Source of the DNA: Patescibacteria group bacterium
Lineage (GTDB): Bacteria; Patescibacteriota; Minisyncoccia; Phycocordibacterales; DATDWN01
Direction: 5' to 3'
DNA length: 21,345 bases
Assembly (NCBI GenBank): GCA_030917185.1
Contig: JAUPVF010000059.1
Coordinates: forward strand, 1-21,345
The translations under genes were made by a program, and so were the position numbers. Within the stretch, counting starts at the first letter, position 1; each line of letters opens with the position of its first letter. Positions 6,485 through 13,839 of this stretch are shown here, one piece after another. The notes under the pieces are model-generated. The model was not told the origin of the DNA. It was given only the letters and a program-made list of their open reading frames with translations, and searched no databases.

Positions 6485-6533
6485 TCCCCCCGTAATGGTT
6501 CAATACCTTGGTACCACTCTATTAGAATATTCC

Positions 6534-8222
6534 CTACATGCTATCCGGTACTTTAATACCAAGCAGATCAAGACCTGATGTCATCACACGGACAAAACTT
6601 TGTGTCAGTGCCAATTTGTATGGTGATGTTATGTCAGATGAATCAATGATTTTAGTTGATGCATAGAACGCATTAAACGTACCGGCCAACTCAACCAAAT
6701 AGGTTACAATATACTGTGGTGCATATTCCTCCCCTGCCCGACCAACAATATATGGATACCGCTCAATCATTCGTTCAAGTGACGTGGTCTGCCAACCTGA
6801 TGGAACTTCGGTTGAAGCAACAATATCACCCGCTTTATGTAAAATAGATTTTGCGCGAACAGTTGCATACTGGAGATACGGACCGGAGTCTCCTTCAAAT
6901 GACACCGATGTTTCAAAATCAAACACAACATCTTTACCGATTGACTGTCTCAATATGGAATACTTCAACGCACCGATCGCTACAATACCAGCGATTTCTT
7001 TTTTCTTTTCTTCATCAATTTCCCGATCTGTCATTTTATCCATAACCATTTGTTCTACGGTATCTATGAGTGACACAGCAGTGATAACATTCCCCGTACG
7101 TGATGACATCTTACCCTCAGGCAATCGCAACATACCATGTGATAGGTGTTTAGTTTTCTCGGCAAATTCTGGAAAAACCAACGACATTGCCATGAGCAAA
7201 ACTTTGAAATAGTCATTGATTTCGTTAGCAGTTACGACAATAGATACTGTGTATGGATACGCATCGTGTTTGATTTTGGACAACCCAAGTTCTTTGGCTT
7301 CGTATGTTGGGAGGCCGTCTTTATTTATAAACACACGAGTATGTAGACGTGGGTCATGTTTCTCCCCTGGGAAAATAACCGCACCCTCACTTTTTTCAAA
7401 CACATTACCGAGATGTTCCTCTACAACTTGCCTGCCAAATGGACCAGTCTCACTTTCAAAAAAGTAGTAATCAAAATGAGTGCCAAGTTTTTTGTATATT
7501 GTCTCAAAATACTGGAGGCTAGTTTTTCGTCCTTCGTCATATATTGTGTTGATTGCCTCATCTTCACGTGAAAATATTTTTTTGTTTATATCTGTAATTT
7601 CCTCGCGAGCTTTAGGGTTGTCACGGAGTGCCTGTGCGCCATATGCATATGCATGACCTAAATCCTTAGCATTTGCTATTGCTGGATCATATTTCAGTTG
7701 CATCATACCCCACACTGCTGTTGCAACATGAAGCCCTACATCACCCTGATAACAGGCACGTTTGACCTCGGCACCCATTGCTCCGATAATACGAGAGATT
7801 GATTCACCGATTGTGTTCGACATCAAATGCCCGATATGAAATTCTTTGAATGGGTTTGGATCCGTGTACTCAATAATAATTTTTTGTCCGGCTCTACTTT
7901 CGGATGTCCCATATTTTTCATCACTTAGTGATTCTGCAACAAAAGATCCAAAATACTGTGGATGCAAAAAAAAGTTTATAAACCCAGGACCAGCAATACT
8001 AATATCTTTAATTACTTCTCCTTTGAATATATTTTGTTTTAATTTTTCAACATATTGTTCAGCCAACAAACGTGGATTTATATTTAATTTCCGACTATTT
8101 ATAAGAGCGATGTTTGTAGAGTAATCACCGTGTGATTGATCGGTTGGATACTCCAATACAAAATCACTTTCAATTTCCAGCGTTTCGCGTATCCAATGTT
8201 TGAGTTGTTGTTGTATGTTCAT
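6534..8222 (-). CDS. argS: Arginyl-tRNA synthetase
   Basis: Charges tRNA-Arg. The 562-aa length is normal. Seen: an N-terminal Add1-like domain (residues 1-90), ending in IAGPGFINFFL; the TDPNPFKEFHIGHLMSN catalytic start with HIGH at 129-132; YQGDVGLH; the KMSKS-equivalent KMSSRTGN at 371-377, in the bacterial form that keeps its first Lys; and a C-terminal DALR-type anticodon-binding domain (SILRQSIGKDVVFDFETSVSFEGDS followed by the helical end), quoted here only as a landmark in two parts: SILRQSIGKD and FDFETSVSFEGD. It starts 8 nt past the dut stop, so the two are probably one operon. No clear terminator follows; transcription could run into the DGR target promoter region. Confidence 0.97.
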   Translation of the reverse strand: MNIQQQLKHWIRETLEIESDFVLEYPTDQSHGDYSTNIALINSRKLNINPRLLAEQYVEKLKQNIFKGEVIKDISIAGPGFINFFLHPQYFGSFVAESLSDEKYGTSESRAGQKIIIEYTDPNPFKEFHIGHLMSNTIGESISRIIGAMGAEVKRACYQGDVGLHVATAVWGMMQLKYDPAIANAKDLGHAYAYGAQALRDNPKAREEITDINKKIFSREDEAINTIYDEGRKTSLQYFETIYKKLGTHFDYYFFESETGPFGRQVVEEHLGNVFEKSEGAVIFPGEKHDPRLHTRVFINKDGLPTYEAKELGLSKIKHDAYPYTVSIVVTANEINDYFKVLLMAMSLVFPEFAEKTKHLSHGMLRLPEGKMSSRTGNVITAVSLIDTVEQMVMDKMTDREIDEEKKKEIAGIVAIGALKYSILRQSIGKDVVFDFETSVSFEGDSGPYLQYATVRAKSILHKAGDIVASTEVPSGWQTTSLERMIERYPYIVGRAGEEYAPQYIVTYLVELAGTFNAFYASTKIIDSSDITSPYKLALTQSFVRVMTSGLDLLGIKVPDSM

Positions 8223-8230
8223 TGTGTATA

Positions 8231-8653
8231 TTATTTACCAGTGCTTCCAAAACCTCCCTCACCCCGAACACTTTCCTCCAATTCTTCTGTTTCAATAAGT
8301 TCAACCTTGTTGACTGGTTGAATAAGCATTTGGGCGATTTTATGCCCTTTTTCAATTACATAATCAACCTTACCAAGATTAGTCATCCCAATCAATATCT
8401 CACCACGAAAACCCGAATCAATAACCCCACCAACAGTTTTCAAACCATGACGTATTGATAACCCGCTTTTGTCCCAAATCAAACCAACATACCCGTCTGG
8501 TATCTGCATGGCAATACCGGTACGAACAGCAACAATCTGTCCGATGGGTATTGTTGTATCCTCCAGTGCAAATAAGTCCATCCCCGCATCACCAGAGTGA
8601 GCATACACCGGCAATAGAGTATCAACATCTAACTTCTTAACTTTGCAGATCAT
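8231..8653 (-). CDS. dut: dUTP diphosphatase (dUTPase)
   Basis: Hydrolyses dUTP to dUMP and pyrophosphate, keeping uracil out of DNA and feeding thymidylate synthase. The 140-aa trimeric-type dUTPase has its motifs in order: SGDAGMDLFA (motif 1), WDKSGLSIRHGL (motif 2), GGVIDSGFRGEI (motif 3, with the catalytic Asp), GHKIAQMLIQP (motif 4) and the C-terminal GEGGFGSTGK (motif 5). The open frame continues upstream to 8755, but the family begins at MICKVKKL, so ATG 8653 is the start. It has no Shine-Dalgarno; an extended -10 (TG-G-TATTAT, 8661-8666) ends 7 nt before the ATG, suggesting a leaderless or nearly leaderless mRNA. It lies 8 nt upstream of argS. Confidence 0.96.
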   Translation of the reverse strand: MICKVKKLDVDTLLPVYAHSGDAGMDLFALEDTTIPIGQIVAVRTGIAMQIPDGYVGLIWDKSGLSIRHGLKTVGGVIDSGFRGEILIGMTNLGKVDYVIEKGHKIAQMLIQPVNKVELIETEELEESVRGEGGFGSTGK

Positions 8654-8694
8654 ATTCACAATAATACCATTGACGTTATTGTTTATAAAGGACA

Positions 8695-8724
8695 ACAAAA
8701 GCGCACCACAACATGGTGGTGCGC
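8695..8724 (-). terminator. Rho-independent terminator after thymidylate synthase
   Basis: A 9-bp GCGCACCAC/GTGGTGCGC stem (8701-8709 with 8716-8724) followed on the minus strand by TTTTGTT, starting a few nt after the stop codon at 8730. Confidence 0.85.
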
Positions 8725-8729
8725 ATAAA

Positions 8730-10235
8730 CTATCTTGTTCTAAAACGATCAGCAATCATTTGAGCTTCTGCTCGCGCGATTGTCCGACCAAGATACAGAG
8801 CATGTGAAATAACTGAGAGTGCCCCATCACGAGCAAGTTGTGCCTCAATATCTTCAGCTCTTTTACCTCGATACTCAGCGAGAGGCATCCCGCCAAACGT
8901 GTGTTGAACAACAATTTCCCAGCGAGATGAATCAACGGTGACGATAAAATCACCATTGGGATCAAATCGCGGAACATACTTTCCCGTAACAGAATCCATC
9001 TCGTCATCGGTCTTTTTATTTTCAGCAATTTTCTTTGCCTTCTCAAGAGAAGACGGATCAATACTGATTGAATGACTGATGACAGATAGAGAACCAATCT
9101 TCATACCAACCCGTTCAGCAACGTATCGCTGGATTGCAATGAGACCATAGACATTTTCAGGCCATGCATCCATTGCGTTGTGAGTGCGAAATGAAGCGGT
9201 CAACGTGAGCGCATCATCAAATTTTCTGAAAAAAGCAGAGACGAAGCAGGGACATCCTCTACCCCGAGGGAGATGTTTTGAGTTATCCCAGAGTGATATA
9301 TACTCATGTCTGGATTCTGGCTCCTCATTCAACCTGTCAACAACAACCTGAAGGGAGTCAACTTTCTCACCACTTTCGTAGTGACTAGAATATCCTCGCA
9401 TCAAATTGCCGTAGGTGTAGTCGAGATCAGATGGTTTATTCGGATCTAAAATCCGTTTCTGATACTCATGAAAGTGATCTAGATTAAAGCCATACTGCCC
9501 AAGACGCTCCGGAGATTCTTCGGACGGATTCCGAATCACAACCTTCATATTCTGCAACTCAATACGTCTTTCGGTTCCGCCTTTTTTCCCGACACGGTTA
9601 TGGTAACCAAAACGATATAGGCGAAAAATGATTTCTTCCCACCCGTCAATTGGCTTCGCACAGATAATCGTGTGCCCACCAGGTTCCGAAGGAAATCTAG
9701 TGACGGTCGGTTCAGGAATAGGAGGAGGCTCAATTCGTTCTATGTCACTTTCAGACTGATGTGGCAACGCATCGAAAAAACCACGTATGTTGTCTTTGGT
9801 TTCTTTTGCTGTCAAATCACCGAAAGCTCCAAAATTATTGAGATGAGCAAATTGCTCAGGCGTGACCAGCCCATCAATAATACGATTTGTATTTTTGATA
9901 CGAAAGGCCTTTCCACCAAGGAATTCAACTTCCTCGAGTCCTTCCTTGAAGAAATTAATGAAGTGTTCGGCAGAACCACTTAGGTTTTTACCAAACACTA
10001 AAATGTGACGAATCTGTGGATTCCAAAGTAGATTCCTCAGCATATGAGGCAAACCGTTCCCATACAAATTCGCCACTACCGAAATCCTTGATCTTTCGGG
10101 TGACAAAGAGACACCGCTCTCACCCAATATACCAACAGCAGAATCGACTTTTGACCAAAGTGTCACAACTCCAACATCTCCATGTGGGTTGATTATCTTC
10201 AGTCTTTCCCCGTAGTACCTTGACTCAAATAACAT
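8730..10235 (-). CDS. Thymidylate synthase, MtrA-like/ThyA-like/DUF4346 fusion
   Basis: Predicted to methylate dUMP to dTMP. The 501 residues show three parts. Residues 1-165 (INPHGDVGVVTLWSKV, NLYGNGLPHMLRNLLWNPQI, HILVFGKNLSGSAE) resemble subunit A of tetrahydromethanopterin S-methyltransferase. Residues 185-400 resemble ThyA: YTYGNLMRGY, RLNEEPESRHEYISLWD, GCPCFVSAFFRKFDDALTLT with catalytic Cys330, and FRTHNAMDAWPENVYGL. Residues 424-497 (FDPNGDFIVTVD ... SHALYLGRTIARAEAQMI) match DUF4346. The pattern recalls archaeal methanogen-type thymidylate synthases. The start is ATG 10235 because AGAGGT lies 8 nt before it; the open frame continues to 10316. It is flanked by dut and dCMP deaminase and has its own terminator. 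The function of the outer domains is an inference. Confidence 0.86.
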   Translation of the reverse strand: MLFESRYYGERLKIINPHGDVGVVTLWSKVDSAVGILGESGVSLSPERSRISVVANLYGNGLPHMLRNLLWNPQIRHILVFGKNLSGSAEHFINFFKEGLEEVEFLGGKAFRIKNTNRIIDGLVTPEQFAHLNNFGAFGDLTAKETKDNIRGFFDALPHQSESDIERIEPPPIPEPTVTRFPSEPGGHTIICAKPIDGWEEIIFRLYRFGYHNRVGKKGGTERRIELQNMKVVIRNPSEESPERLGQYGFNLDHFHEYQKRILDPNKPSDLDYTYGNLMRGYSSHYESGEKVDSLQVVVDRLNEEPESRHEYISLWDNSKHLPRGRGCPCFVSAFFRKFDDALTLTASFRTHNAMDAWPENVYGLIAIQRYVAERVGMKIGSLSVISHSISIDPSSLEKAKKIAENKKTDDEMDSVTGKYVPRFDPNGDFIVTVDSSRWEIVVQHTFGGMPLAEYRGKRAEDIEAQLARDGALSVISHALYLGRTIARAEAQMIADRFRTR

Positions 10236-10282
10236 TTCTGTACCTCTTTCCGCTATTGTTATAGCACGCAAACATATTATTG

Positions 10283-10320
10283 AAAAGTAAAGAAAAGAGA
10301 TGCCACATAGTAGCACCTCT
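10283..10320 (-). terminator. Rho-independent terminator after dCMP deaminase
   Basis: An 11-bp stem with two G-U pairs (10296-10306 with 10310-10320) followed on the minus strand by TTTTCTTTACTTTT. It sits 14 nt past the stop codon. Confidence 0.78.
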
Positions 10321-10333
10321 ACAAATTAACCAA

Positions 10334-10948
10334 TTATTCCAAATTGAAAAGTGGTTGGCTTGGATCAAATATGTATGAGAGACGATCTCCGGTCATGAGT
10401 GACTCATGAAATATCTCCATGACTCGTTCTATCGGTAAATCAAGTTTGACGATTTCAATCCCAGCCTGTCTCAAAGAATATTTTGATAAGCGATACTCAT
10501 CCATTGTAAGGACCAGATTACGTAAGTAATCCTTCCATACAAAAATCTTTGAGATCTTGTTTGGAACAATTGCATCCATCACACATCTCGGGCATGGAAA
10601 ATTTGTTGAATAAAGTACACTTCCTATAGCCGAGATACCATGCAAAGAACACTGATTGAAAGCATTTTTTTCGGCATGGGCCGCAATACAAAAACTTTTT
10701 CGTTCTTCCTTCAACGCAATATACGTACCCAAACCTTTCTCTGAATCCTGATAAGCAAGAGACTGGTAGAAACATGTCCCCACATCAAGACATGTTTTGT
10801 TTTCTGGTGGAGCACCATTGTATCCCGAGGCAATAATGCGTTTATCTCGCACCAACACGGCCCCACACCTTCTCACCAGACACGATGACCTCACTCCTGC
10901 AAGTATGGAGTGAATCATAAACATTTCATCCCATGTCGGTCTTATCAT
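10334..10948 (-). CDS. Deoxycytidylate (dCMP) deaminase
   Basis: Deaminates dCMP to dUMP, the substrate of the neighbouring thymidylate synthase. The 204-aa protein has the zinc-dependent cytidine/deoxycytidylate deaminase signature: RRCGAVLVRDKRIIASGYNG, HAEKNA (zinc ligand His91, catalytic Glu93) and PCPRC (zinc ligands Cys119 and Cys122). A second Cys/His-containing stretch (TCLDVGTCFY) matches the insert usual in ComEB-type enzymes. The start is ATG 10948: AAGGAG lies 9 nt before it, and the upstream open frame to 11029 overlaps the terminator of the next gene. Bounded by terminators on both sides, so probably monocistronic. Confidence 0.94.
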   Translation of the reverse strand: MIRPTWDEMFMIHSILAGVRSSCLVRRCGAVLVRDKRIIASGYNGAPPENKTCLDVGTCFYQSLAYQDSEKGLGTYIALKEERKSFCIAAHAEKNAFNQCSLHGISAIGSVLYSTNFPCPRCVMDAIVPNKISKIFVWKDYLRNLVLTMDEYRLSKYSLRQAGIEIVKLDLPIERVMEIFHESLMTGDRLSYIFDPSQPLFNLE

Positions 10949-10990
10949 TATCACGTTCTCCTTCTGACAATAACTATACGGATTTAGTAT

Positions 10991-11025
10991 AAAAAAGAAA
11001 GCGAGATGTCCGAAGAACATCCCGC
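10991..11025 (-). terminator. Rho-independent terminator after the ParB-like gene
   Basis: A 9-bp stem (11001-11009 with 11017-11025, one G-U pair) followed on the minus strand by TTTCTTTTTT. Confidence 0.82.
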
Positions 11026-11037
11026 ACACACCAATAT

Positions 11038-11670
11038 TTACTCCTTGAGATAGAGCTGAGTCTTTTTACGCTCTGCCTGAACCCCAGGAAAAACCCCATT
11101 GAAATCCCGGAAAAGAGCCTTGTAATTATCGGGGTTTCGATAATCCTTTTTCTTATACCCATCAGTAAGTTCCGAGATTTCTTCAACTCCCGCCCACCCA
11201 TCAGGAAGCCCATAGGCATAGTATGGATATTCCCGTGGGACATTCGTGATGCAAATAACATTAATTGACCGACCACGTGCCCGAGCAGCAGACACCCGAT
11301 GCATACCATCGTTGATCAGCCAGATTATCCTGCCCTCTTTCTCAAACGATTCCTCCACAATTGGAGGAAGCAACGGAATTGGGTTGTCCGTATCTGGATT
11401 AGATCCTTCCAACCAAAATAGTACAGCCCCATACAAATCAAATATATCTACATCCCGTGAAGCAAATTCGTCTGCCAAACTAAGGATGGTATTGACTGTT
11501 GGTTTTAGCACGTACCTCTGGGGTGGAACAAGCAGATTTGTATCCATTTGCCGTCGTAACCCCAAAAAAGAGTCTTTGTAAATTTCAGGGTTACCAAACC
11601 CTTTAAGCCGGGTTTTTTTCAATGCCCCCAACAATTCTTCCTCAGACACCATTTTGTGATGAATTATCAT
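11038..11670 (-). CDS. Uncharacterised protein with ParB-like motif
   Basis: A 210-aa soluble protein. The clearest motif is WLINDGMHRVSAARARG (about residues 116-132), like the DG-x-HR-x-x-A box of the ParB/sulfiredoxin-like nucleotide-binding fold, followed by INVICITNVPREYPYYAYG. Earlier segments (NPEIYKDSFLGLRRQM, RYVLKPTVNTILSLADEF) are unfamiliar. A C-terminal helix-turn-helix of the chromosome-partitioning ParB type is not evident, so this is not a partition protein by its length and layout. ATG 11670 is preceded by AGAGAGG 7 nt upstream. It sits in a block of nucleotide-metabolism genes, each with its own terminator, so a role linked to nucleotides is possible but unproven. Confidence 0.7.
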   Translation of the reverse strand: MIIHHKMVSEEELLGALKKTRLKGFGNPEIYKDSFLGLRRQMDTNLLVPPQRYVLKPTVNTILSLADEFASRDVDIFDLYGAVLFWLEGSNPDTDNPIPLLPPIVEESFEKEGRIIWLINDGMHRVSAARARGRSINVICITNVPREYPYYAYGLPDGWAGVEEISELTDGYKKKDYRNPDNYKALFRDFNGVFPGVQAERKKTQLYLKE

Positions 11671-11732
11671 TTTTTTATCCTCTCTGTTTAAGAATAGAGT
11701 TTTTTATATAAAAGTAAACTTGACACAATATA

Positions 11733-11761
11733 ACAAAAGGTGCCGACATATAATCAGCACC
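11733..11761 (-). terminator. Rho-independent terminator after the HAD gene
   Basis: An 8-bp stem with one G-U pair (11739-11746 with 11754-11761), followed on the minus strand by TTTTGTT. Confidence 0.75.
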
Positions 11762-11776
11762 CATATAGACACACTA

Positions 11777-12322
11777 CTATATTTCGTACCGAATGTATTG
11801 ATAGACATCATACCAAGAATCAACCCTGGTAACTGCCTCTGGCTCCCTCTCGTGTCTATTCTCTGGTTGAGAAAACAGCAACAAATGTGGAACCATGCCA
11901 ATAAGTGGTACGAGTTTATCGAGATCATCATCAATGAAAACGTCTAGCCCTCGACATGCTTCAATTTTTGACACTTTGTACCCAACCCCAACAGCCTCAA
12001 TGAGAAGACCGTGCTCCGCAAACATCGCATGAACAACAGGCAACAAACTTCCCGAACGACTTGTGATGACTTTAAGTTCATGCTCGTCTTGCTCAAGAAG
12101 AGTTGTGTAAAATGGAGCATCCTTAATTGGCTCTATGGGATAGTTACCGTAATACACCTGGTGTTTCGTCTCATCATATTGTTCAAGTGTCAGGTACTTA
12201 CCAACCACATTCTCACGTGAGAATGGACCGACGATATCAACGCCGAACAGTTTTTTTGCCACAATAGGCTTAAGAACGTGGGTGTCTGCCCAAACACCAT
12301 CAAAATCAAAACCGATTTTCAT
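11777..12322 (-). CDS. HAD-superfamily phosphatase, possibly 5'-nucleotidase-like
   Basis: A 181-aa haloacid-dehalogenase-fold protein. Seen: the DFDGVWADT nucleophile motif at the N-terminus (Asp6 and Asp8), VITSRSG as motif II (Thr/Ser), a Lys in KVSKIEAC as candidate motif III, and VFIDDDLDKL as motif IV with three Asp. The size, small cap and DDD motif are like the NT5C-type deoxyribonucleotidase and related unknown HADs; the genes around it concern deoxynucleotides, which fits but does not prove the substrate. The start is ATG 12322, preceded by GGTGGAGG with 5 nt spacing; the frame upstream to 12349 runs toward the terminator. It has its own terminator at 11733-11761. Confidence 0.82.
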   Translation of the reverse strand: MKIGFDFDGVWADTHVLKPIVAKKLFGVDIVGPFSRENVVGKYLTLEQYDETKHQVYYGNYPIEPIKDAPFYTTLLEQDEHELKVITSRSGSLLPVVHAMFAEHGLLIEAVGVGYKVSKIEACRGLDVFIDDDLDKLVPLIGMVPHLLLFSQPENRHEREPEAVTRVDSWYDVYQYIRYEI

Positions 12323-12350
12323 ACAAACCTCCACCGCAGATAATATCACA

Positions 12351-12386
12351 AAATCAAAAAACCGCCATTAAGCGGTTTTTTGATTT
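12351..12386 (-). terminator. Rho-independent terminator of the secE-nusG-rplK operon
   Basis: A 15-bp stem (12351-12365 with 12372-12386) with a six-base loop, flanked by A and T runs on both sides so it can work in either direction. It is 115 nt past the rplK stop. Confidence 0.88.
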
Positions 12387-12412
12387 GAGGTTTTATAAAA
12401 CTTACTTATTTC

Positions 12413-12497
12413 ACATCGACCCCTTACAGGGGCAGTACACCTTTTGGACTTTTTCATTCGCGTTGCTCTGAAAAATCCTCAAAAGGTTCGTCGATGT
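12413..12497 (-). ncRNA. Structured element (three-way junction) in the rplK 3' region
   Basis: Between rplK and its terminator, complementary segments nest into a compact fold: an outer 8-bp stem (12413-12420 with 12490-12497), an inner stem of about 17 bp with one bulge (12439-12456 with 12469-12487, 12-nt loop), and a short CCCCT/AGGGG hairpin (12420-12432). A 22-bp sequence at 12402-12423 also repeats, with three mismatches, the rplK stop region at 12498-12519. There is no open frame of note. It could be a 3'-UTR structure, a processed small RNA or a remnant repeat; I do not recognise a known RNA family. Confidence 0.5.
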
Positions 12498-12500
12498 TAC

Positions 12501-12923
12501 CTATTTCACCTCGACGCCCATTGAACGTGCAGAACCTTCAATAATTTTCATTGCTGCCTCAATATCATTTGCATTCAAATCTGGCATTTTCTTTTCTGCA
12601 ATTTCTCGGAGTTGTGCTCGGGTTAGTGTACCTACTTTTGATACAGCATTTTTTCCACTTCCCTTTTCTTTTCCAAGTGCTTTCAAAATGAGATTTGAAG
12701 CGGGAGGAGTTTTAAGTATAAATGTAAATGTTCTGTCTTCGTACACGGAAACTTCTACAGGCACAACATCGCCAATCATTTTTGCAGTAGCATCATTGAA
12801 CTGTTTAACGAATTCACCTATGTTAATACCGGCCTGACCCAATGCAGGACCAACTGGAGGGGCAGGGTTTGCCTTCCCTGCAGGAATAACCAGTTTTAAT
12901 TTTTTTGTTATTTTTTTAGCCAT
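12501..12923 (-). CDS. rplK: 50S ribosomal protein L11
   Basis: L11 of the large subunit, at the GTPase-associated centre, where it binds 23S rRNA and factors. The 140-aa length is standard. Seen: [20 protein letters not shown], the N-terminal signature, then [20 protein letters not shown], and the C-terminal rRNA-binding domain with [13 protein letters not shown] and [11 protein letters not shown]. It follows nusG by 54 nt in the usual secE-nusG-rplK order. rplA, usually next, is absent; a structured element and a terminator come instead. There is no Shine-Dalgarno before the ATG. Confidence 0.98.
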   Translation of the reverse strand: MAKKITKKLKLVIPAGKANPAPPVGPALGQAGINIGEFVKQFNDATAKMIGDVVPVEVSVYEDRTFTFILKTPPASNLILKALGKEKGSGKNAVSKVGTLTRAQLREIAEKKMPDLNANDIEAAMKIIEGSARSMGVEVK

Positions 12924-12977
12924 TATTTTATATTATTCTGATGTTTTCCCGAGAAGCGCAGGAAAAAATACTATACA

Positions 12978-13523
12978 TTAAGATTTTCGTACTTGCAAGA
13001 AGTCTAATTCAACCGGAGTCTCACGACCAAACATAGCCACGAGCACCTTTACCTTCCCTCGCTCTTCATCAACTTCTGACACTCGCCCTTCCAAATCCTT
13101 AAATGGACCATCAACAATGGCCACAGAGTCATTAACTGACAAATCAATTTTGTGTTTGACTGTGTGTGCATTCATTCGTGCAAAGAGTTCATCAATTTCC
13201 TTTTTATCAATTGGTACAGGATACACGCCAGAACCAACGAAGCCGGTCACACGTGGAGTATTTCTCACCACATACCATGAATCATCGGTCACAATCATGT
13301 CTACCAAAATATATCCAGGATAAATTTTCTCCTCTTCTTCTACTCGTTTACCTGCTTTGATTTTGATTTTCTTTTCGGTAGGTACGATAACATTAAAAAT
13401 CTTGTCTTCCATACCCAATGACTCAATGCGTTGTTTGAGATTTCTCATCACCGCATTTTCATATCCTGCATATGTGTGAATCACATACCAGTTTCGCCCT
13501 TCTTGAATTTGTTGTTTTGACAT
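12978..13523 (-). CDS. nusG: Transcription termination/antitermination protein NusG
   Basis: NusG binds RNA polymerase (N-terminal NGN domain) and Rho or ribosomal S10 (C-terminal KOW domain). Seen: NWYVIHTYAGYENAV at the N-terminus, KIYPGYILVDMIVTDDSWYVVRNT in the middle (landmarks: YPGYILVDM and WYVVRNTPRVTGFVG), and the KOW motif VAIVDGPFKDLEGRVSEVD. The 181 aa fit the family. The frame extends to 13565, but ATG 13523 gives the normal N-terminus; TATATT ends 7 nt before it and no Shine-Dalgarno is present. It begins 22 nt after secE. Confidence 0.97.
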   Translation of the reverse strand: MSKQQIQEGRNWYVIHTYAGYENAVMRNLKQRIESLGMEDKIFNVIVPTEKKIKIKAGKRVEEEEKIYPGYILVDMIVTDDSWYVVRNTPRVTGFVGSGVYPVPIDKKEIDELFARMNAHTVKHKIDLSVNDSVAIVDGPFKDLEGRVSEVDEERGKVKVLVAMFGRETPVELDFLQVRKS

Positions 13524-13545
13524 TTGATGTAATATATAAATTATA

Positions 13546-13725
13546 TTAGATAACAAATTTCTCAAGCCCTAACTTAAAGACGTAGTCAAAAAAGCCAAGA
13601 AAGAATGCAACAAACACAGAAACAAGAACCACGATAATAGTAAAAACGATTGCCTGATTTCGTGTTGGCCAACTCACATGTTTCAACTCTCCTTGTGTAT
13701 CCTTTAAGTAAGTAATAAGACTCAT
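13546..13725 (-). CDS. secE: Preprotein translocase subunit SecE
   Basis: A 59-aa single-span SecE, short as in most bacteria with the minimal form. It stabilises SecY in the membrane. Seen: MSLITYLKDTQGELKHVSWP with the conserved E-x-x-x-V-x-WP amphipathic motif just before the membrane segment, then TRNQ and a hydrophobic helix (IVFTIIVVLVSVFVAFFLG, residues 27-45), and a short tail. It sits upstream of nusG and rplK in the conserved order, which confirms the identification. Confidence 0.95.
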   Translation of the reverse strand: MSLITYLKDTQGELKHVSWPTRNQAIVFTIIVVLVSVFVAFFLGFFDYVFKLGLEKFVI

Positions 13726-13773
13726 ATAATAGTAGTTGTTGTTATTAAAAAACCCCGCACCGGGATTAACTAT

Positions 13774-13802
13774 ATATTACTTGATATATAGTTAATAGTC
13801 AA
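13774..13802 (-). promoter_or_regulatory. Predicted promoter of secE-nusG-rplK
   Basis: Minus strand: TTGACT (13797-13802), 17-bp spacer, TAATAT (13774-13779). An 11-bp inverted repeat (TTAACTATATA, 13767-13777 region, with its partner ending about 13795) overlaps the spacer and -10. Downstream, a small CCCG/CGGG hairpin followed by TTTTTT lies about 30 nt before secE and could act as an attenuator. Confidence 0.5.
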
Positions 13803-13809
13803 TAGCCAC

Positions 13810-13837
13810 AAAAAAGCCCCGTGTATGGGGCTTTTTT
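13810..13837 (-). terminator. Terminator after the SIMPL-domain gene
   Basis: An AAAAAAGCCCC/GGGGCTTTTTT stem (13810-13820 with 13827-13837) with six-base loop. The minus-strand T run makes it a good terminator for the gene ending at 13840; it also works on the plus strand. Confidence 0.88.
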
Positions 13838-13839
13838 GA

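Noticed and set aside
6485..6533. Terminator after argS
   Set aside because: Only weak complementarity (TGGT/ACCA) and no T tract on the minus strand.
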